A DNA stretch of 62,818 nt from an uncultured Bacteroidales bacterium (lineage in GTDB: Bacteria; Bacteroidota; Bacteroidia; Bacteroidales; P3), in the NCBI GenBank assembly GCA_900315935.1, contig ONBB01000010.1:1-62818 (forward strand), written 5' to 3'. Below the pieces are notes generated by a model. The model saw nothing but the letters and a program-made list of their open reading frames with translations, did no database searches and had not been told where the DNA came from. Both the position numbers and the translations under genes were made by a program. This document shows positions 9,342 through 17,789 of this stretch, in pieces; positions within the stretch are counted from its first letter, which is position 1; every line of letters begins with the position of its first letter.

Positions 9342-10064
9342 ATGAAAAACTACGCATTGATAGGCCAGCGGCTGGGACACTCGTGGTCGCAGCAATGGTT
9401 CGAGGCGCTCTTCCGCCGTCTAGGGCTGAAAGAGTATACCTACCAACTGAAGGAGATGGAAAGCCTCGACAAGTTGCGCGAGTGGGTCAAGGAAGAGCGA
9501 ATTGCGGGCTTCAACGTAACGGTCCCCTACAAGCAGGCAATATTGCCGCTACTAGATAGCCTCGACCCTGTGGCACGAGAGATTGGTGCTGTCAACTGTG
9601 TAACCGTGGAGGGAGACCGCCTTGTCGGCCACAACACCGACGCACCGGCATTCCTCTCCACCATTTCGGACCTACCACTCTCAACAACAGCCATCCTCGG
9701 CACCGGCGGCGCGGCACAGGCTGTGGCCTGGGCGCTGCGGCAGTTGGGCGTGGAACACATCTTCGTCAGCCGACAACCGCAGGGCCATAGCCAGATAGGA
9801 TACACCGATATCTTCCATTTTGACTTCTCCATCCTCATCAATGCCACGCCCGTCGGCATGTACCCCAACGTCGACGCCATCCCGCTTCCCGCGGATTTTC
9901 AATTCTCAATTTCCAATTTCCAATTCGTCTACGACCTCATCTACAACCCCTCCCCCACCCTGCTGCTCCGCCAGGCCGCCGCCTGCGGCATTCCCACCCG
10001 CGATGGCCTAGCGATGCTCCACCGCCAAGCCGAGCTCAGCTGGTGCCTCTGGCAGGAAAAATAA
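9342..10064 (+). CDS. aroE: Shikimate dehydrogenase
   Basis: NADP-dependent reduction of 3-dehydroshikimate to shikimate in aromatic amino acid and chorismate synthesis. The 240-residue protein has GHSWS near the start, the substrate loop GFNVTVPYK at about 55-63, NTDAPAF, and the nucleotide-binding GTGGAAQA at about 121-128, followed by NATPVGMYP. Near residue 186 a 7-bp tandem repeat adds the extra stretch QFSISNFQF before the conserved VYDLIYNP. A bidirectional terminator follows. Confidence 0.95.
   Translation: MKNYALIGQRLGHSWSQQWFEALFRRLGLKEYTYQLKEMESLDKLREWVKEERIAGFNVTVPYKQAILPLLDSLDPVAREIGAVNCVTVEGDRLVGHNTDAPAFLSTISDLPLSTTAILGTGGAAQAVAWALRQLGVEHIFVSRQPQGHSQIGYTDIFHFDFSILINATPVGMYPNVDAIPLPADFQFSISNFQFVYDLIYNPSPTLLLRQAAACGIPTRDGLAMLHRQAELSWCLWQEK
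9896..9923 (+). repeat. Heptamer tandem repeat inside aroE
   Basis: Four 7-bp units of the type TTTCCAA lie inside the coding frame, in a surface-loop region before the conserved VYDLIYNP motif. Confidence 0.85.
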
Positions 10065-10090
10065 AAAGGAAGACAATAGTCTTCCTTTTT
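10063..10090. terminator. Bidirectional terminator between aroE and tRNA-Leu
   Basis: The stem AAAAAGGAAGAC/GTCTTCCTTTTT with an AATA loop gives a T-run on both strands, so it can serve aroE (+) and the tRNA genes (-). Confidence 0.85.
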
Positions 10091-10091
10091 C

Positions 10092-10176
10092 TGGTGCCCG
10101 GAACAGGACTTGAACCTGCACATCTTTCGATACACGCACCTGAAACGTGCGCGTCTACCAATTCCGCCATCCGGGC
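10092..10176 (-). tRNA. tRNA-Leu (anticodon CAG)
   Basis: An 85-nt class II tRNA on the minus strand with acceptor stem GCCCGGA/TTCCGGGC, D-arm GGAATTGGTAGAC, anticodon loop TTCAGGT, a short variable arm, T-loop GGTTCAAGTCC and an encoded CCA. The long variable region and the anticodon give Leu. Confidence 0.93.
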
Positions 10177-10204
10177 ATCTGCTTTTGCAAGCTTTGTTTC
10201 AGGG

Positions 10205-10288
10205 TGCCCAGGACAAGACTTGAACTTGCACGCCTAAATCGGCACTACCCCCTCAAAGTAGCGTGTCTACCAATTCCACCACCTGGGC
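10205..10288 (-). tRNA. tRNA-Leu (anticodon GAG)
   Basis: An 84-nt class II tRNA on the minus strand with acceptor stem GCCCAGG/CCTGGGC, anticodon loop TTGAGGG, T-loop AGTTCAAGTCT, and a variable arm of the Leu type. CCA is not encoded (CCC follows the discriminator base). It lies 28 nt upstream of the first tRNA-Leu and is probably co-transcribed with it. Confidence 0.92.
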
Positions 10289-10332
10289 ATTTGAAGCTTC
10301 TGAAAGCAACCTTTATCTCTTAAAAGCGGGTG

Positions 10333-10363
10333 CAAAAGTACTACGTTTTTTCCAATTGGCAAA
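10333..10363 (-). promoter_or_regulatory. Promoter for the tRNA-Leu pair
   Basis: On the minus strand a -33 TTTG (10363-10360) and a -7 TACTTTTG (10340-10333) are separated by 19 nt, the Bacteroidota spacing, 45 nt ahead of the first tRNA. Confidence 0.75.
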
Positions 10364-10427
10364 ATTTTTTTTTGAAAAAGGCATATTTTTCTGTTTACTA
10401 CACTGATTTTCAGTGGTGATTATTTTT

Positions 10428-10467
10428 GCAAAAAAGAAGCCGGCAACCTTGTAAAATGGCTGCCGGC
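10428..10467 (-). terminator. Terminator of the giant exported protein gene
   Basis: On the minus strand a GCCGGCAGCC/GGTTGCCGGC stem is followed by TTCTTTTTT, 21 nt after the stop codon. Confidence 0.85.
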
Positions 10468-10487
10468 GAAGGTGGAAATCCGAAAAA

Positions 10488-13400
10488 TCACTCCTCGTCC
10501 CCGTTGTTGTATATGACGCGACTGAAGAGGTCGAGCCATCCATTGACACGGCCAGAATCGGATCCAACACGGTACTGGAAAGTGCTGAGGCCCTCTTTCT
10601 CAACCTTGCGTTGCTCAAGCGGTATGGCCTTGATGGCGTCTTCCCAGGTGCCATCGGAACTCTTGAGCACGAGCTGCGACGAACCGAGGTCGTAGTCAAA
10701 GAAGTACCAGTGATCCCTGGCGGCCTGGACGTAGATGACGATGTTCTGGCCAGAACGGGTCTGTTTGATTTGGGCTTTGACGTTCACCTGCACACCGAGT
10801 GCCTTGTCGCCCACGGCCACAAGCCCCACCTTGCCGTCGTAGTAGAAGCCGAAACCGGGCTGGTAGCGCCACTTGATGTTGTCGAACAGCATGGTGGAAA
10901 TCATATCGGCAGGCATCCGGTCAAGATTGCCCGTAGCGCTGTAGGAGGCGTAGGCGGCGGCACCCTTGTCGGCCCCAAGGTGGTGCATCAGGGCGTGGCG
11001 CATCTCAGCGTTGGTGGTACTGCCAAGGGGCGTGAGGCGGAGGTCCTCCTTGAGGTTGTTGTGAAGGGTAGAGACGATGCTGCCAGCCAGCGGGAAAGAA
11101 AATCCAAAGACGGTGGTGAGGTAGTCGTCGTCCGACTGCTGGAGCCCCACCTGGGCGGTGCCGTAGGCGTAGAACGATGCCTGGGTGCGGCGCAAGGTAA
11201 AGTCGACCAGGCCCTCACCTTCGACGATGCAGTCATCGGTGGAGAGCGAGAGGTAGGGTGCCACCACGGCATCGGGGTCGCTGACCTTCTCCTCGGAGGC
11301 AATCATGTACTGCTTGCTGCCGCCCAGGTAGGTGAGCACGCCGTGGGCCGAGAGGAGCTCATTGTCGGCAACCTTCTCGTTGGTGAGGAAGGCGGCGTGG
11401 GGCTTGAGGTCGTTCTTGTCCATGACGATGGAAGCGGTGATGCGGTGGCCTTTCCAGTCGGTGGGCAGCTCGGGCACCACGACGTGGATGTGCTCGGGGT
11501 CGGTGTAGTCAGCATAGGCCAGCAAGCCCAGCTGCTCGGCCGGGATGCAGGGCTGTATGAGGCGCACACCGCCCTCGAAGTGGAGCCACTTGCGGTTGCC
11601 CTCGGCACGCACCTTGCCGGCAAAGCCGAAGGCCGAGCTGAGGGTGAAGTTGGCGCTGTCGCTGATGGTGCCACGCGCCATGGTAACGCCGTTCTGCACA
11701 CTGATGTCGGAGAGGAAGAGGCGCTGTGTCTTCTTGAGGTCGTCGACATAGTCGAGATAGCCCTTGCCGGTGTAGGACGTGGAGCCACTGACCAACAAGT
11801 CGGCGTTGAAGATATGGTGGTAGGCGCTGTCGCGGTTGGCCACAAGCTGGGCACCGTTGAGCACGCGCATGGCGCCGCCCTTGGCCACAAAGACGGTGTC
11901 GGCGGCCGGGGCGATGGCAGCATCGGCCACGTTGATAAGGAATACACCCTGGCTGCTGAGGTCGCCTATGTCATATTTATATATGGAGCGGAGCGAGTGG
12001 TAGGCCAGCTGCTGCTGGGCAGGGTCGGTGCTGACGAAGCGCACGCCCGGCATGTCGCCACCCTTCTTGAGGCGCATGCGGATGTCCATGCCGTCGAGCC
12101 CCTCGGAGGTCTGGCGGGTGGAGTTGAGCAGATCGAGTTCCTTGCGGTCCATCTCCCATGAGAAGCGGTCGGCCCAGGCTTCGTATTTGACCAACTGCAG
12201 CTGTGTGCGCACGGGGCCGGAGGCGGACTGGAGGTCGGCGCGGCGGGTGTCGTAGTTGACGTTGGATGCGATATCGGTGGCGGTGAAAGCCACGGTGTTG
12301 AACTTCTGGCTGCGGAGGGTGAATGTGGATACCTTGGCGCTCATCTCACGCGAGGCGAGGGCGAAGTGGCGCGACTCGAAGGTGCCCTCCTTCACCTGTG
12401 CCGTACCGGCAGCCGAGGCTCCCTGCGGCATCAGCGCCACGCGTCCGCGCAGCGAGGCATCGCCACGATACATGCTGAAGGGACGCCCTTTGTCGAGCGT
12501 GGCCACCGCCATCGAGTCCTGATAAGGCAGCCAGTGCATCGAGGCGCGGCCATTGCGGATGTCGGGGAAACCCTGCTCCTCGCGCACGCTGAAGGTGTCG
12601 GTTACGGCCAGCATCGAGTCGGGCAGGAAGAGGTACTCCTTGGAAGAGGAGGTGGAGGCCAGGTAGGCCAGGTCGCCGTTGCCACGCAGACCGTGGTGGT
12701 CGAGGCTGATCTGCTTGCTGTAGGTGCCCTTGCCGCCATAGGTGGGATAGCCGCCGTCGGGGGTCTTGGTGCGGAAGCCGAGATAGTAGTCGCGCTGCAC
12801 GCGGAGGGGCTCCTGTATGTCGGGGAAGATGCCGGCCGAGGTGAGCACGCCGTTGAAGGCGAGGCTGTCGGTAACGAAGTCAATCATACTGTTGATGGTG
12901 AACGGATGGAGGGTGTAGTAGAAGCGGTCGCGCGTGTACTGCCGCTGCTGTATCTCGGGACGGTCATAGTAGACAAAACTGTTTTGCGTGCTGTTGAAGA
13001 TGGGATATTCCTTGTTTTTGACCAAGCCGCAATGGTTGTCGGGCATGTCGACGGCCAGGGTGCCGACGAGGTTGTGGAGCGGTGTGCGCACCAGCTGCTC
13101 GAACTTCTCGTCCTTGAAGTCGGGCACATAGAACTCGAAGCGCTCGATATTGGGGAGGTTGAAGTTGAACTCCTCGTAGGAGAAGTCGGCATCCTTGACC
13201 GAGAGGATGAAGCGGCCCACGGTGATGCGGCCGGAGAAATGGAGCGAACGGTTCTTGCCGACGGTAACAAGGCGGCCGGTGAGCGAGTCGGGATAGACCA
13301 CCACGGCCTGACTGTCGGAGACGACGAACTGGTTGATGCCGCGGATGTGGAGCTTGCTGTCGGCCAGGTTGAGGCGGGCATTGGTGCCAGTGGTGGCACT

Positions 13401-15008
13401 CTCGAGCGAGAGGGCGTCGTAGTCGAAGCCCTTGCTCTTGGTGAATGCCTTCTGGTAGTCGACCAGTTTGTCCTTGACCTGCACGCGGCCCGAGTTCTCA
13501 TCGAACGAGACCAGACCGTGGCGCGCCAGGTTATGTATCATCAGCAGCGTCTGGCTCATGTCGAGGCCGATATGGTTGGAGAAGTTCTGGATGCTGAAAT
13601 TGAAGCCGCGCGAGGTGGCGTACTCGTACACGCGCACCACGGGGCTGGTGGACTCGATGCCCTGTATCTGGCGGTATTTGGCGAAGGAGTAGTAGTTCGA
13701 CGACTCGAAGCTGTTGGTGGTCATGGTGCCGGAGGAGGCCAGGTTGGAGAAGAGCACCTCACCGCTCTCCACCTTCCACACGAGCGACTCGCTGTAGATG
13801 TCCATCTGGTGGTAGGTGTCGACGTAAGGGCTGTAGAAGTTGCGCTTGGAGTCGTTGACCAGCACCACCTGCTTGTCGGCCGGCACATAGCGCACGGTGA
13901 TGCCGGTATTGGTGATGGAGTCTTCCTCGCCCACATAGAGTGCCACCGTGGCATTCTCGGCCAGCATGCGCTGCTGGGTGATGGTGAACTTGAGCGAGGT
14001 AACGGCCAGCTGCGGACGTCCACCGTGGTTGAAGATGAGGCGGGCCGGCACCTTGCTGGTGGCGGTGATGAATTTCGAGCCGTTCATCATGAAGGTGCCG
14101 CTGTAGTCGACCCCGGGCATGATGTCCTTGATGACGAAGTCGCGCTGGTGGGAGCGGAAGCGCGGGTAGGCGTACTTCTCAGGCTCCATGGCGTTGGAGA
14201 GCTGGTCCTCGATGCGGCCGGGGATGGGGGCGTCGAAGTAGCGCGTGTTGACGAACTGCACCGAGTCAGCTTTGAACTTGGGGAACTTGGTTTCGGCCTG
14301 GTAGGCGGAGAGGTCGGCATAGCAGTCGGCTGCCGGCAGGCCGGTGCGCGCCCAGTCGATGCGGCCGCCCTGGCCGCGCCAGAGGTTCTCCTTGTAGTCG
14401 TATACGCCCGTGGTGGCGCGGATGACACCGTGGTCCTTGTTGGAGAAGTAATTGAGGTCCGAAGGGGTGTCGAAGCGGGCCAGCAGGGTACCGTTCTTGA
14501 GTTCGAGGGTGAAGGGTGCCTTGCCGTCGAAGCGCCACTCGGCGGAGTTCGACTTGTAGAGCGTGCGGTCAGCCAGCAACCCTTGGCAGAAGGCGGCATA
14601 TTCCACCACGGCCTTGCCCTTGGCGTTGCGCTTTTTAAAGCCCTCGAGGCCCTGGACGAAGACCTCGAAGTTGGCACCGCCGCCGGGAGCCGAGGCATAG
14701 GCGGCCAGGGCCTCGGTGAGGCCGCTCAGCTCGGGGTTGCCCTTGAGCTTGGCCTTGACGGCATAGGCGTAGACATCCACCAGGCGCTGCTGCATGGGTG
14801 CGTCAAGAGCCGTGTAGACGGGCTTGAAGGCTTTCAGTATCTTCGTGTTCTCCTTCTGGCGGTCGCTGTCGGAGGTGGACTTGTTCATGTATTCCAGCAG
14901 CTCGTCGGGCAGGCCGGCAGGGGTGAACTCGACGGTCTTGTTCTTCTGGGCCACAGCACTGAAGGTCAGCACCATGGAGAGCATCAACAGGAGGTGTTTG
15001 GGTCGCAT
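10488..15008 (-). CDS. Giant exported protein of unknown function (about 1506 residues)
   Basis: Not recognised beyond resembling other very large exported Bacteroidales proteins. The chosen start at 15008 begins a clear signal peptide (MRPKHLLLMLSMVLTF, cleaved after AVAQ near residue 21); the frame is open further upstream but only through the repeat cluster. The body is rich in beta-strand patterns with many Tyr, Phe, Ser and Thr residues and few Cys, and has no lipobox or C-terminal sorting signal that I can see. It is probably a periplasmic or outer-membrane structural or assembly protein. It is monocistronic, with its own terminator and a -7 box (15049-15042). Confidence 0.8.
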   Translation of the reverse strand: MRPKHLLLMLSMVLTFSAVAQKNKTVEFTPAGLPDELLEYMNKSTSDSDRQKENTKILKAFKPVYTALDAPMQQRLVDVYAYAVKAKLKGNPELSGLTEALAAYASAPGGGANFEVFVQGLEGFKKRNAKGKAVVEYAAFCQGLLADRTLYKSNSAEWRFDGKAPFTLELKNGTLLARFDTPSDLNYFSNKDHGVIRATTGVYDYKENLWRGQGGRIDWARTGLPAADCYADLSAYQAETKFPKFKADSVQFVNTRYFDAPIPGRIEDQLSNAMEPEKYAYPRFRSHQRDFVIKDIMPGVDYSGTFMMNGSKFITATSKVPARLIFNHGGRPQLAVTSLKFTITQQRMLAENATVALYVGEEDSITNTGITVRYVPADKQVVLVNDSKRNFYSPYVDTYHQMDIYSESLVWKVESGEVLFSNLASSGTMTTNSFESSNYYSFAKYRQIQGIESTSPVVRVYEYATSRGFNFSIQNFSNHIGLDMSQTLLMIHNLARHGLVSFDENSGRVQVKDKLVDYQKAFTKSKGFDYDALSLESATTGTNARLNLADSKLHIRGINQFVVSDSQAVVVYPDSLTGRLVTVGKNRSLHFSGRITVGRFILSVKDADFSYEEFNFNLPNIERFEFYVPDFKDEKFEQLVRTPLHNLVGTLAVDMPDNHCGLVKNKEYPIFNSTQNSFVYYDRPEIQQRQYTRDRFYYTLHPFTINSMIDFVTDSLAFNGVLTSAGIFPDIQEPLRVQRDYYLGFRTKTPDGGYPTYGGKGTYSKQISLDHHGLRGNGDLAYLASTSSSKEYLFLPDSMLAVTDTFSVREEQGFPDIRNGRASMHWLPYQDSMAVATLDKGRPFSMYRGDASLRGRVALMPQGASAAGTAQVKEGTFESRHFALASREMSAKVSTFTLRSQKFNTVAFTATDIASNVNYDTRRADLQSASGPVRTQLQLVKYEAWADRFSWEMDRKELDLLNSTRQTSEGLDGMDIRMRLKKGGDMPGVRFVSTDPAQQQLAYHSLRSIYKYDIGDLSSQGVFLINVADAAIAPAADTVFVAKGGAMRVLNGAQLVANRDSAYHHIFNADLLVSGSTSYTGKGYLDYVDDLKKTQRLFLSDISVQNGVTMARGTISDSANFTLSSAFGFAGKVRAEGNRKWLHFEGGVRLIQPCIPAEQLGLLAYADYTDPEHIHVVVPELPTDWKGHRITASIVMDKNDLKPHAAFLTNEKVADNELLSAHGVLTYLGGSKQYMIASEEKVSDPDAVVAPYLSLSTDDCIVEGEGLVDFTLRRTQASFYAYGTAQVGLQQSDDDYLTTVFGFSFPLAGSIVSTLHNNLKEDLRLTPLGSTTNAEMRHALMHHLGADKGAAAYASYSATGNLDRMPADMISTMLFDNIKWRYQPGFGFYYDGKVGLVAVGDKALGVQVNVKAQIKQTRSGQNIVIYVQAARDHWYFFDYDLGSSQLVLKSSDGTWEDAIKAIPLEQRKVEKEGLSTFQYRVGSDSGRVNGWLDLFSRVIYNNGDEE

Positions 15009-15041
15009 GCGGATATGTTTTATAGCGTTAGTATCAAAGTG

Positions 15042-15049
15042 CAAAGGTA
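15042..15049 (-). promoter_or_regulatory. -7 box for giant protein gene
   Basis: TACCTTTG on the minus strand, followed by CAC, 34 nt ahead of the start codon at 15008. Confidence 0.55.
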
Positions 15050-15131
15050 CGCCTTTTTTGCGACATGGCACCCGCCGGTGCCGACAAGTTATCAAACGCC
15101 CGTTGTTGATTGCCCGGAGGGGTGGGGTTCT

Positions 15132-15250
15132 GTAGGGGAATGGTAGGGGAACGGTAGGGGAATACAAAGGCTCTGGAAGGATATGGAACGATATGGTTCC
15201 ATATCCTTCCAGAGTTGTGGATAATGGTAGGGGCGAATCATTATTCGCCC
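15132..15250 (-). repeat. Repeat element A, copy 2, full composite
   Basis: Read on the minus strand: a GCGAAT palindrome (15250-15231), a short TATCCACAA spacer, then a hairpin with a perfect 19-bp stem (15171-15189 with 15196-15214, loop GATATG), a TTTGTA spacer, and three 11-bp CCCCTACC units. The same order is seen in copy 3 at 22811-22931. Confidence 0.9.
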
Positions 15251-15278
15251 GGGAAAAAGCAGGCTTTGCAGGTGGGTT

Positions 15279-15300
15279 GGGCGAATGATGATTCGCCCCT
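15279..15300. repeat. GCGAAT palindrome
   Basis: GGGCGAATGATGATTCGCCC, a near-perfect palindrome. Related copies lie at 15231-15250, 15652-15679, 15711-15738, 22766-22782 and 22811-22832. Confidence 0.9.
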
Positions 15301-15312
15301 AGGCGGAATGCC

Positions 15313-15369
15313 GAGGACACACGCCCCCGTCCGCCTGCGGCGGCCACCCCCTCTAGCTTAGAGGGGGAG
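15313..15369 (+). repeat. Repeat C, copy 1
   Basis: The block begins GACACACGCCCCCGTCCGCC and ends in a hairpin of CCCCCTCTA and TAGAGGGGG around GCT. It recurs almost unchanged at 15750-15803, and in part, inverted, at about 22740-22760. Confidence 0.85.
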
Positions 15370-15402
15370 CTGGAGAGTCCCCATCGGGGACGACGGATAA
15401 TA

Positions 15403-15526
15403 GCCGTGGGCGTGAGCCCACGGTGCAGTGGTAGCACACGCGGAGCCCCGTAGGGGCGGCAGAATTTAGCCGTGGGCGTGAGCCCACGGTGCAGTGGTAG
15501 CACACGCGGAGCCCCGTAGGGGCGGC
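15403..15526 (+). repeat. 66-bp tandem duplication (repeat D)
   Basis: Two copies (15403-15460 and 15469-15526) of a block that begins with the hairpin GCCGTGGGCGTGAGCCCACGG and continues to GGGGCGGC. A degenerate third, inverted piece lies near 15583-15605. Confidence 0.88.
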
Positions 15527-15651
15527 ACGATGCGGTCGTTGGTGTCGCCCCTGCGGGGCTCGGGTTTGTGTGGGTCGCATTCCATGGGCTTGCGCCCACG
15601 GCTACTGTCCGCCGCCTCTACGGGGCTGCGATATGCCCGACCAAAACGCGG

Positions 15652-15738
15652 GTAGGGGCGAATCATTATTCGCCCCTACAATCCCGATGGGGAGGGGAAT
15701 CGTATACTCTGTAGGGGCGAGTGATGATTCGCCCCTAC
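15652..15738. repeat. Pair of 28-bp GTAGGGGCGAAT palindromes
   Basis: Two palindromes at 15652-15679 and 15711-15738, each with arms GTAGGGGCGA and TTCGCCCCTAC. They are the longest versions of the GCGAAT family in the window. Confidence 0.9.
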
Positions 15739-15749
15739 GCGGAATTCCT

Positions 15750-15803
15750 GGACACACGCCCCCGTCCGCCTGCGGCGGCCACCCCCTCTAGCTTAAAGGG
15801 GGA
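15750..15803 (+). repeat. Repeat C, copy 2
   Basis: Second copy of the 15313-15369 block. It ends 25 nt from the stop codon of the next minus-strand gene. Confidence 0.85.
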
Positions 15804-15827
15804 GTGAACAGAATACAATTTGCTGAT

Positions 15828-16322
15828 TTAACGACTGTTGCGCATAAGTTTTTTTACCAGCAGCGAGACGATGGCATCGTACTGCTCCTCGGTGTCGGCG
15901 CAGAAGACGTAGACGGCGCGGCTGAGGTAGGAGACACCGATGTAGCAGCTGCCGGCGGCATCGATTTGCTCGTCCACCACGGGGGCGGCGTCGCGCGGAT
16001 TGGCGCGGCTGCGGCGGGCGAAGGTAACCACATCGGCCCCCACCCGGAGGTCGTCGGCGCGCTCGGCGGGCAGGCTTCCTATGTAGAATTCCTGCATCAT
16101 CCATTCCCACCCGATGTCATCCTCGGCTTCGATGACGGTTACGTCGACCACCGAGTTATTGCCCAGCGCGAAATTGGATACCGAGGCCACCCGGACGTGC
16201 TTCACATCGGCGTAGCGGCGGTAGAGGTCGGTCTGGGCCGAAGCTGCGAGCGAAGCGAGCAGCAGGGCAAGCAGGACCGCAGCCCGCTTGAACCTTATAC
16301 CATTAACCTTAAACGTTCTCAT
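15828..16322 (-). CDS. Exported protein of an ECF sigma operon (DUF4252-like)
   Basis: A 164-residue secreted or periplasmic protein. The ATG at 16322 gives a clean signal peptide ending ASAQ near residue 26. The mature N-terminus TDLYRRYADVKHVRVASV aligns with SDVYKRYAKMDGVDATFI of the protein at 37419-37901, and both end with an EEQYDAI or EKQYDAI motif, so the two are paralogues. The arrangement behind sigma and anti-sigma genes recalls DUF4252 proteins. The stop of the anti-sigma gene overlaps this start (ATGA). Last gene of a minus-strand operon. Function unknown. Confidence 0.7.
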   Translation of the reverse strand: MRTFKVNGIRFKRAAVLLALLLASLAASAQTDLYRRYADVKHVRVASVSNFALGNNSVVDVTVIEAEDDIGWEWMMQEFYIGSLPAERADDLRVGADVVTFARRSRANPRDAAPVVDEQIDAAGSCYIGVSYLSRAVYVFCADTEEQYDAIVSLLVKKLMRNSR

Positions 16323-16843
16323 GCGGAGAGGAATTTCCAGATGTTGCTGATGACCGAGTCGGCCTCGCACTGCGTGTTGCAGACCACCACATTCTGCTGC
16401 TCCGAGGCGGGGGTAGGTGGCGTGGTTTTGACGGTGGCATCGGGCTGTGCAACGGCCTTGACAGGCTCCGGCATGGAGGAGGCCGCCAGCTGCACCGGCT
16501 CGTCGGCCACCGCTGTTTTTACGGCCGCCGTGGTCGCCAGCGTCTCGGTCTGCGGGATTTCAATGGCGGCCGGCTCTTCCACCACCGCCTCGGCCACCAA
16601 CGGCGCCTCGCCCGCCCCATGCGGGGTGAGCATCCATACACCGGCACCCAGCAGCACCAGCCCGCCCAGGGCCAGCGAAAGATTGCGTATGCGGCGGCGG
16701 AAGACAATGCCGTCGGCCCGGTGGAAAGCCTCGGCAAGCACCTCGTCCTTGTGGGTGAGGCGGTCGAGCTCGGCATGCTCCTCGGGGGTGAGGGTGCCCT
16801 CTTGATACTTCTGCAGCAATCGCTGTATGTCGTTCATTTTCAT
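16319..16843 (-). CDS. Putative anti-sigma factor, single-pass membrane protein
   Basis: A 174-residue protein. The N-terminal 45 residues are helical (DIQRLLQKYQEGTLTPEEHA) like the sigma-binding segment of Bacteroidota anti-sigma factors. One membrane segment lies at about 54-72, followed by a long Ala/Pro/Thr-rich periplasmic tail with two cysteines. It starts 3 nt after the sigma gene and overlaps the exported-protein gene by 4 nt. It presumably holds the sigma factor at the membrane until an envelope signal arrives. Confidence 0.7.
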   Translation of the reverse strand: MKMNDIQRLLQKYQEGTLTPEEHAELDRLTHKDEVLAEAFHRADGIVFRRRIRNLSLALGGLVLLGAGVWMLTPHGAGEAPLVAEAVVEEPAAIEIPQTETLATTAAVKTAVADEPVQLAASSMPEPVKAVAQPDATVKTTPPTPASEQQNVVVCNTQCEADSVISNIWKFLSA

Positions 16844-16846
16844 CTT

Positions 16847-17299
16847 CTATATTTCCAGTTTTGTTTTCAGTTCGGTTTTTATTTCGACCAGCATGCGCTT
16901 GACCTTCGACACACTGACGCCCAATTTCGCAGCCACCTCGGGGATGGAACGGTTGTCCTCGTAGTGGAGCTCGATGACGCGCCTGGCCAGGAGCGGCAAT
17001 TCGGCCCGCTTCTCCGCCACCAGCCGCAAAAGCTCTTCGCGCTCGGGGTCAACGACGGCCATATTGTCGTCCAGCTGGCGCAACAGCCCGCGGTGGCGCA
17101 GGATGTCGATGCTGCGGTGGCGCACTGCCTGCAGGCAATAGCCGTAAGGATCCCTGAGCCCGGTCTTCACCAACGTGCTCACCAGCGCATCCTGTACGGC
17201 ATCCTTGGCGTCCTCGTCGTTCTTGAGTATGGCCAAGGCAGCAGTGTACAGGTCGAGGTATCGGTCGACCAACACTTGCTTTTTTTCTGCCCTTTTCAT
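16847..17299 (-). CDS. ECF-type RNA polymerase sigma factor
   Basis: A 150-residue sigma-70 family protein. Region 2 is short (about 10-70, DAKDAVQDALVSTL). Region 4 is at about 95-147, with the HTH SIPEVAAKLGVSVSKVKRML. It heads the sigma/anti-sigma/exported-protein trio and lies 31 nt behind the HsdR-N-like gene, so it may be read through from the TonB-receptor transcript. Confidence 0.88.
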   Translation of the reverse strand: MKRAEKKQVLVDRYLDLYTAALAILKNDEDAKDAVQDALVSTLVKTGLRDPYGYCLQAVRHRSIDILRHRGLLRQLDDNMAVVDPEREELLRLVAEKRAELPLLARRVIELHYEDNRSIPEVAAKLGVSVSKVKRMLVEIKTELKTKLEI

Positions 17300-17330
17300 A
17301 CTATATAGACGAGAAAATGGCCTTTTCGGC

Positions 17331-17789
17331 TCAAACTTTAACTTTTTTTAAGAAAATAGGGATGGAAGGGAGTTGGCGCAGGGCGTTGGCAGCGAAGTCT
17401 ACTTCGAGCACAACCTGCTGGTTTCCATTGGTCAGCAAGAGCAGCGGCACCTGCAGCACCGTGTTGTAGCGGCAGGCTTGGTCGCAGACCTTCTGGGTGA
17501 GGGGCACGTCGGGGCGTTTGCACTCCACGATCATCCTCGGGCGTCCGTCGGCGGAGTGGACCACGATGTCGCAGCGGCGGGTCATGCCGTTGACGGTGAT
17601 GGCGCCCTCCACCTGCATCAGCTCCAATGGATAGCCATAGTGCCGGTGCAGCATGAGGATGGTGTGCTGGCGCACTCCCTCCTCGGGCGTGAGCGCCACC
17701 CATCGGCGCCGCGTGGGGTCGAACACCTCGCGGCGGCCATCGGGCTGCTCACGGATGGAGAGGTCAGTATATGGTGCTTTCGTCGCCAC
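17331..17789 (-). CDS. Type I restriction HsdR-N-terminal-like nuclease domain protein
   Basis: A 152-residue stand-alone protein matching the HsdR N-terminal family of Bacteroidota: VALTPEEGVRQHTI, then RRCDIVV and MIVECKRP, which give the PD-(D/E)XK metal site. No motor or specificity subunit is nearby, so it is not a working type I restriction system by itself; such orphans are common in this phylum and their job is unknown. Its start overlaps the end of the TonB-receptor gene by 26 nt. Confidence 0.85.
   Translation of the reverse strand: MATKAPYTDLSIREQPDGRREVFDPTRRRWVALTPEEGVRQHTILMLHRHYGYPLELMQVEGAITVNGMTRRCDIVVHSADGRPRMIVECKRPDVPLTQKVCDQACRYNTVLQVPLLLLTNGNQQVVLEVDFAANALRQLPSIPIFLKKVKV

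Noticed and set aside
10611-15146. Long plus-strand open frames opposite the giant protein gene (516 and 926 codons)
   Set aside because: They are low-complexity (Val, Gly, His, Glu-rich) shadows of a GC-rich minus-strand gene with signal peptide, promoter and terminator.
15009-15599. N-terminal extension of the giant protein
   Set aside because: The extra frame runs through the palindromic repeats and would bury the clear signal peptide at 15008.
15231-15738. CRISPR array
   Set aside because: The repeats are palindromic, unevenly spaced and in mixed orientation, without uniform spacers or cas genes.
17331-17789. Type I restriction-modification system
   Set aside because: Only an HsdR N-terminal-like domain is present; no motor, methylase or specificity genes adjoin.
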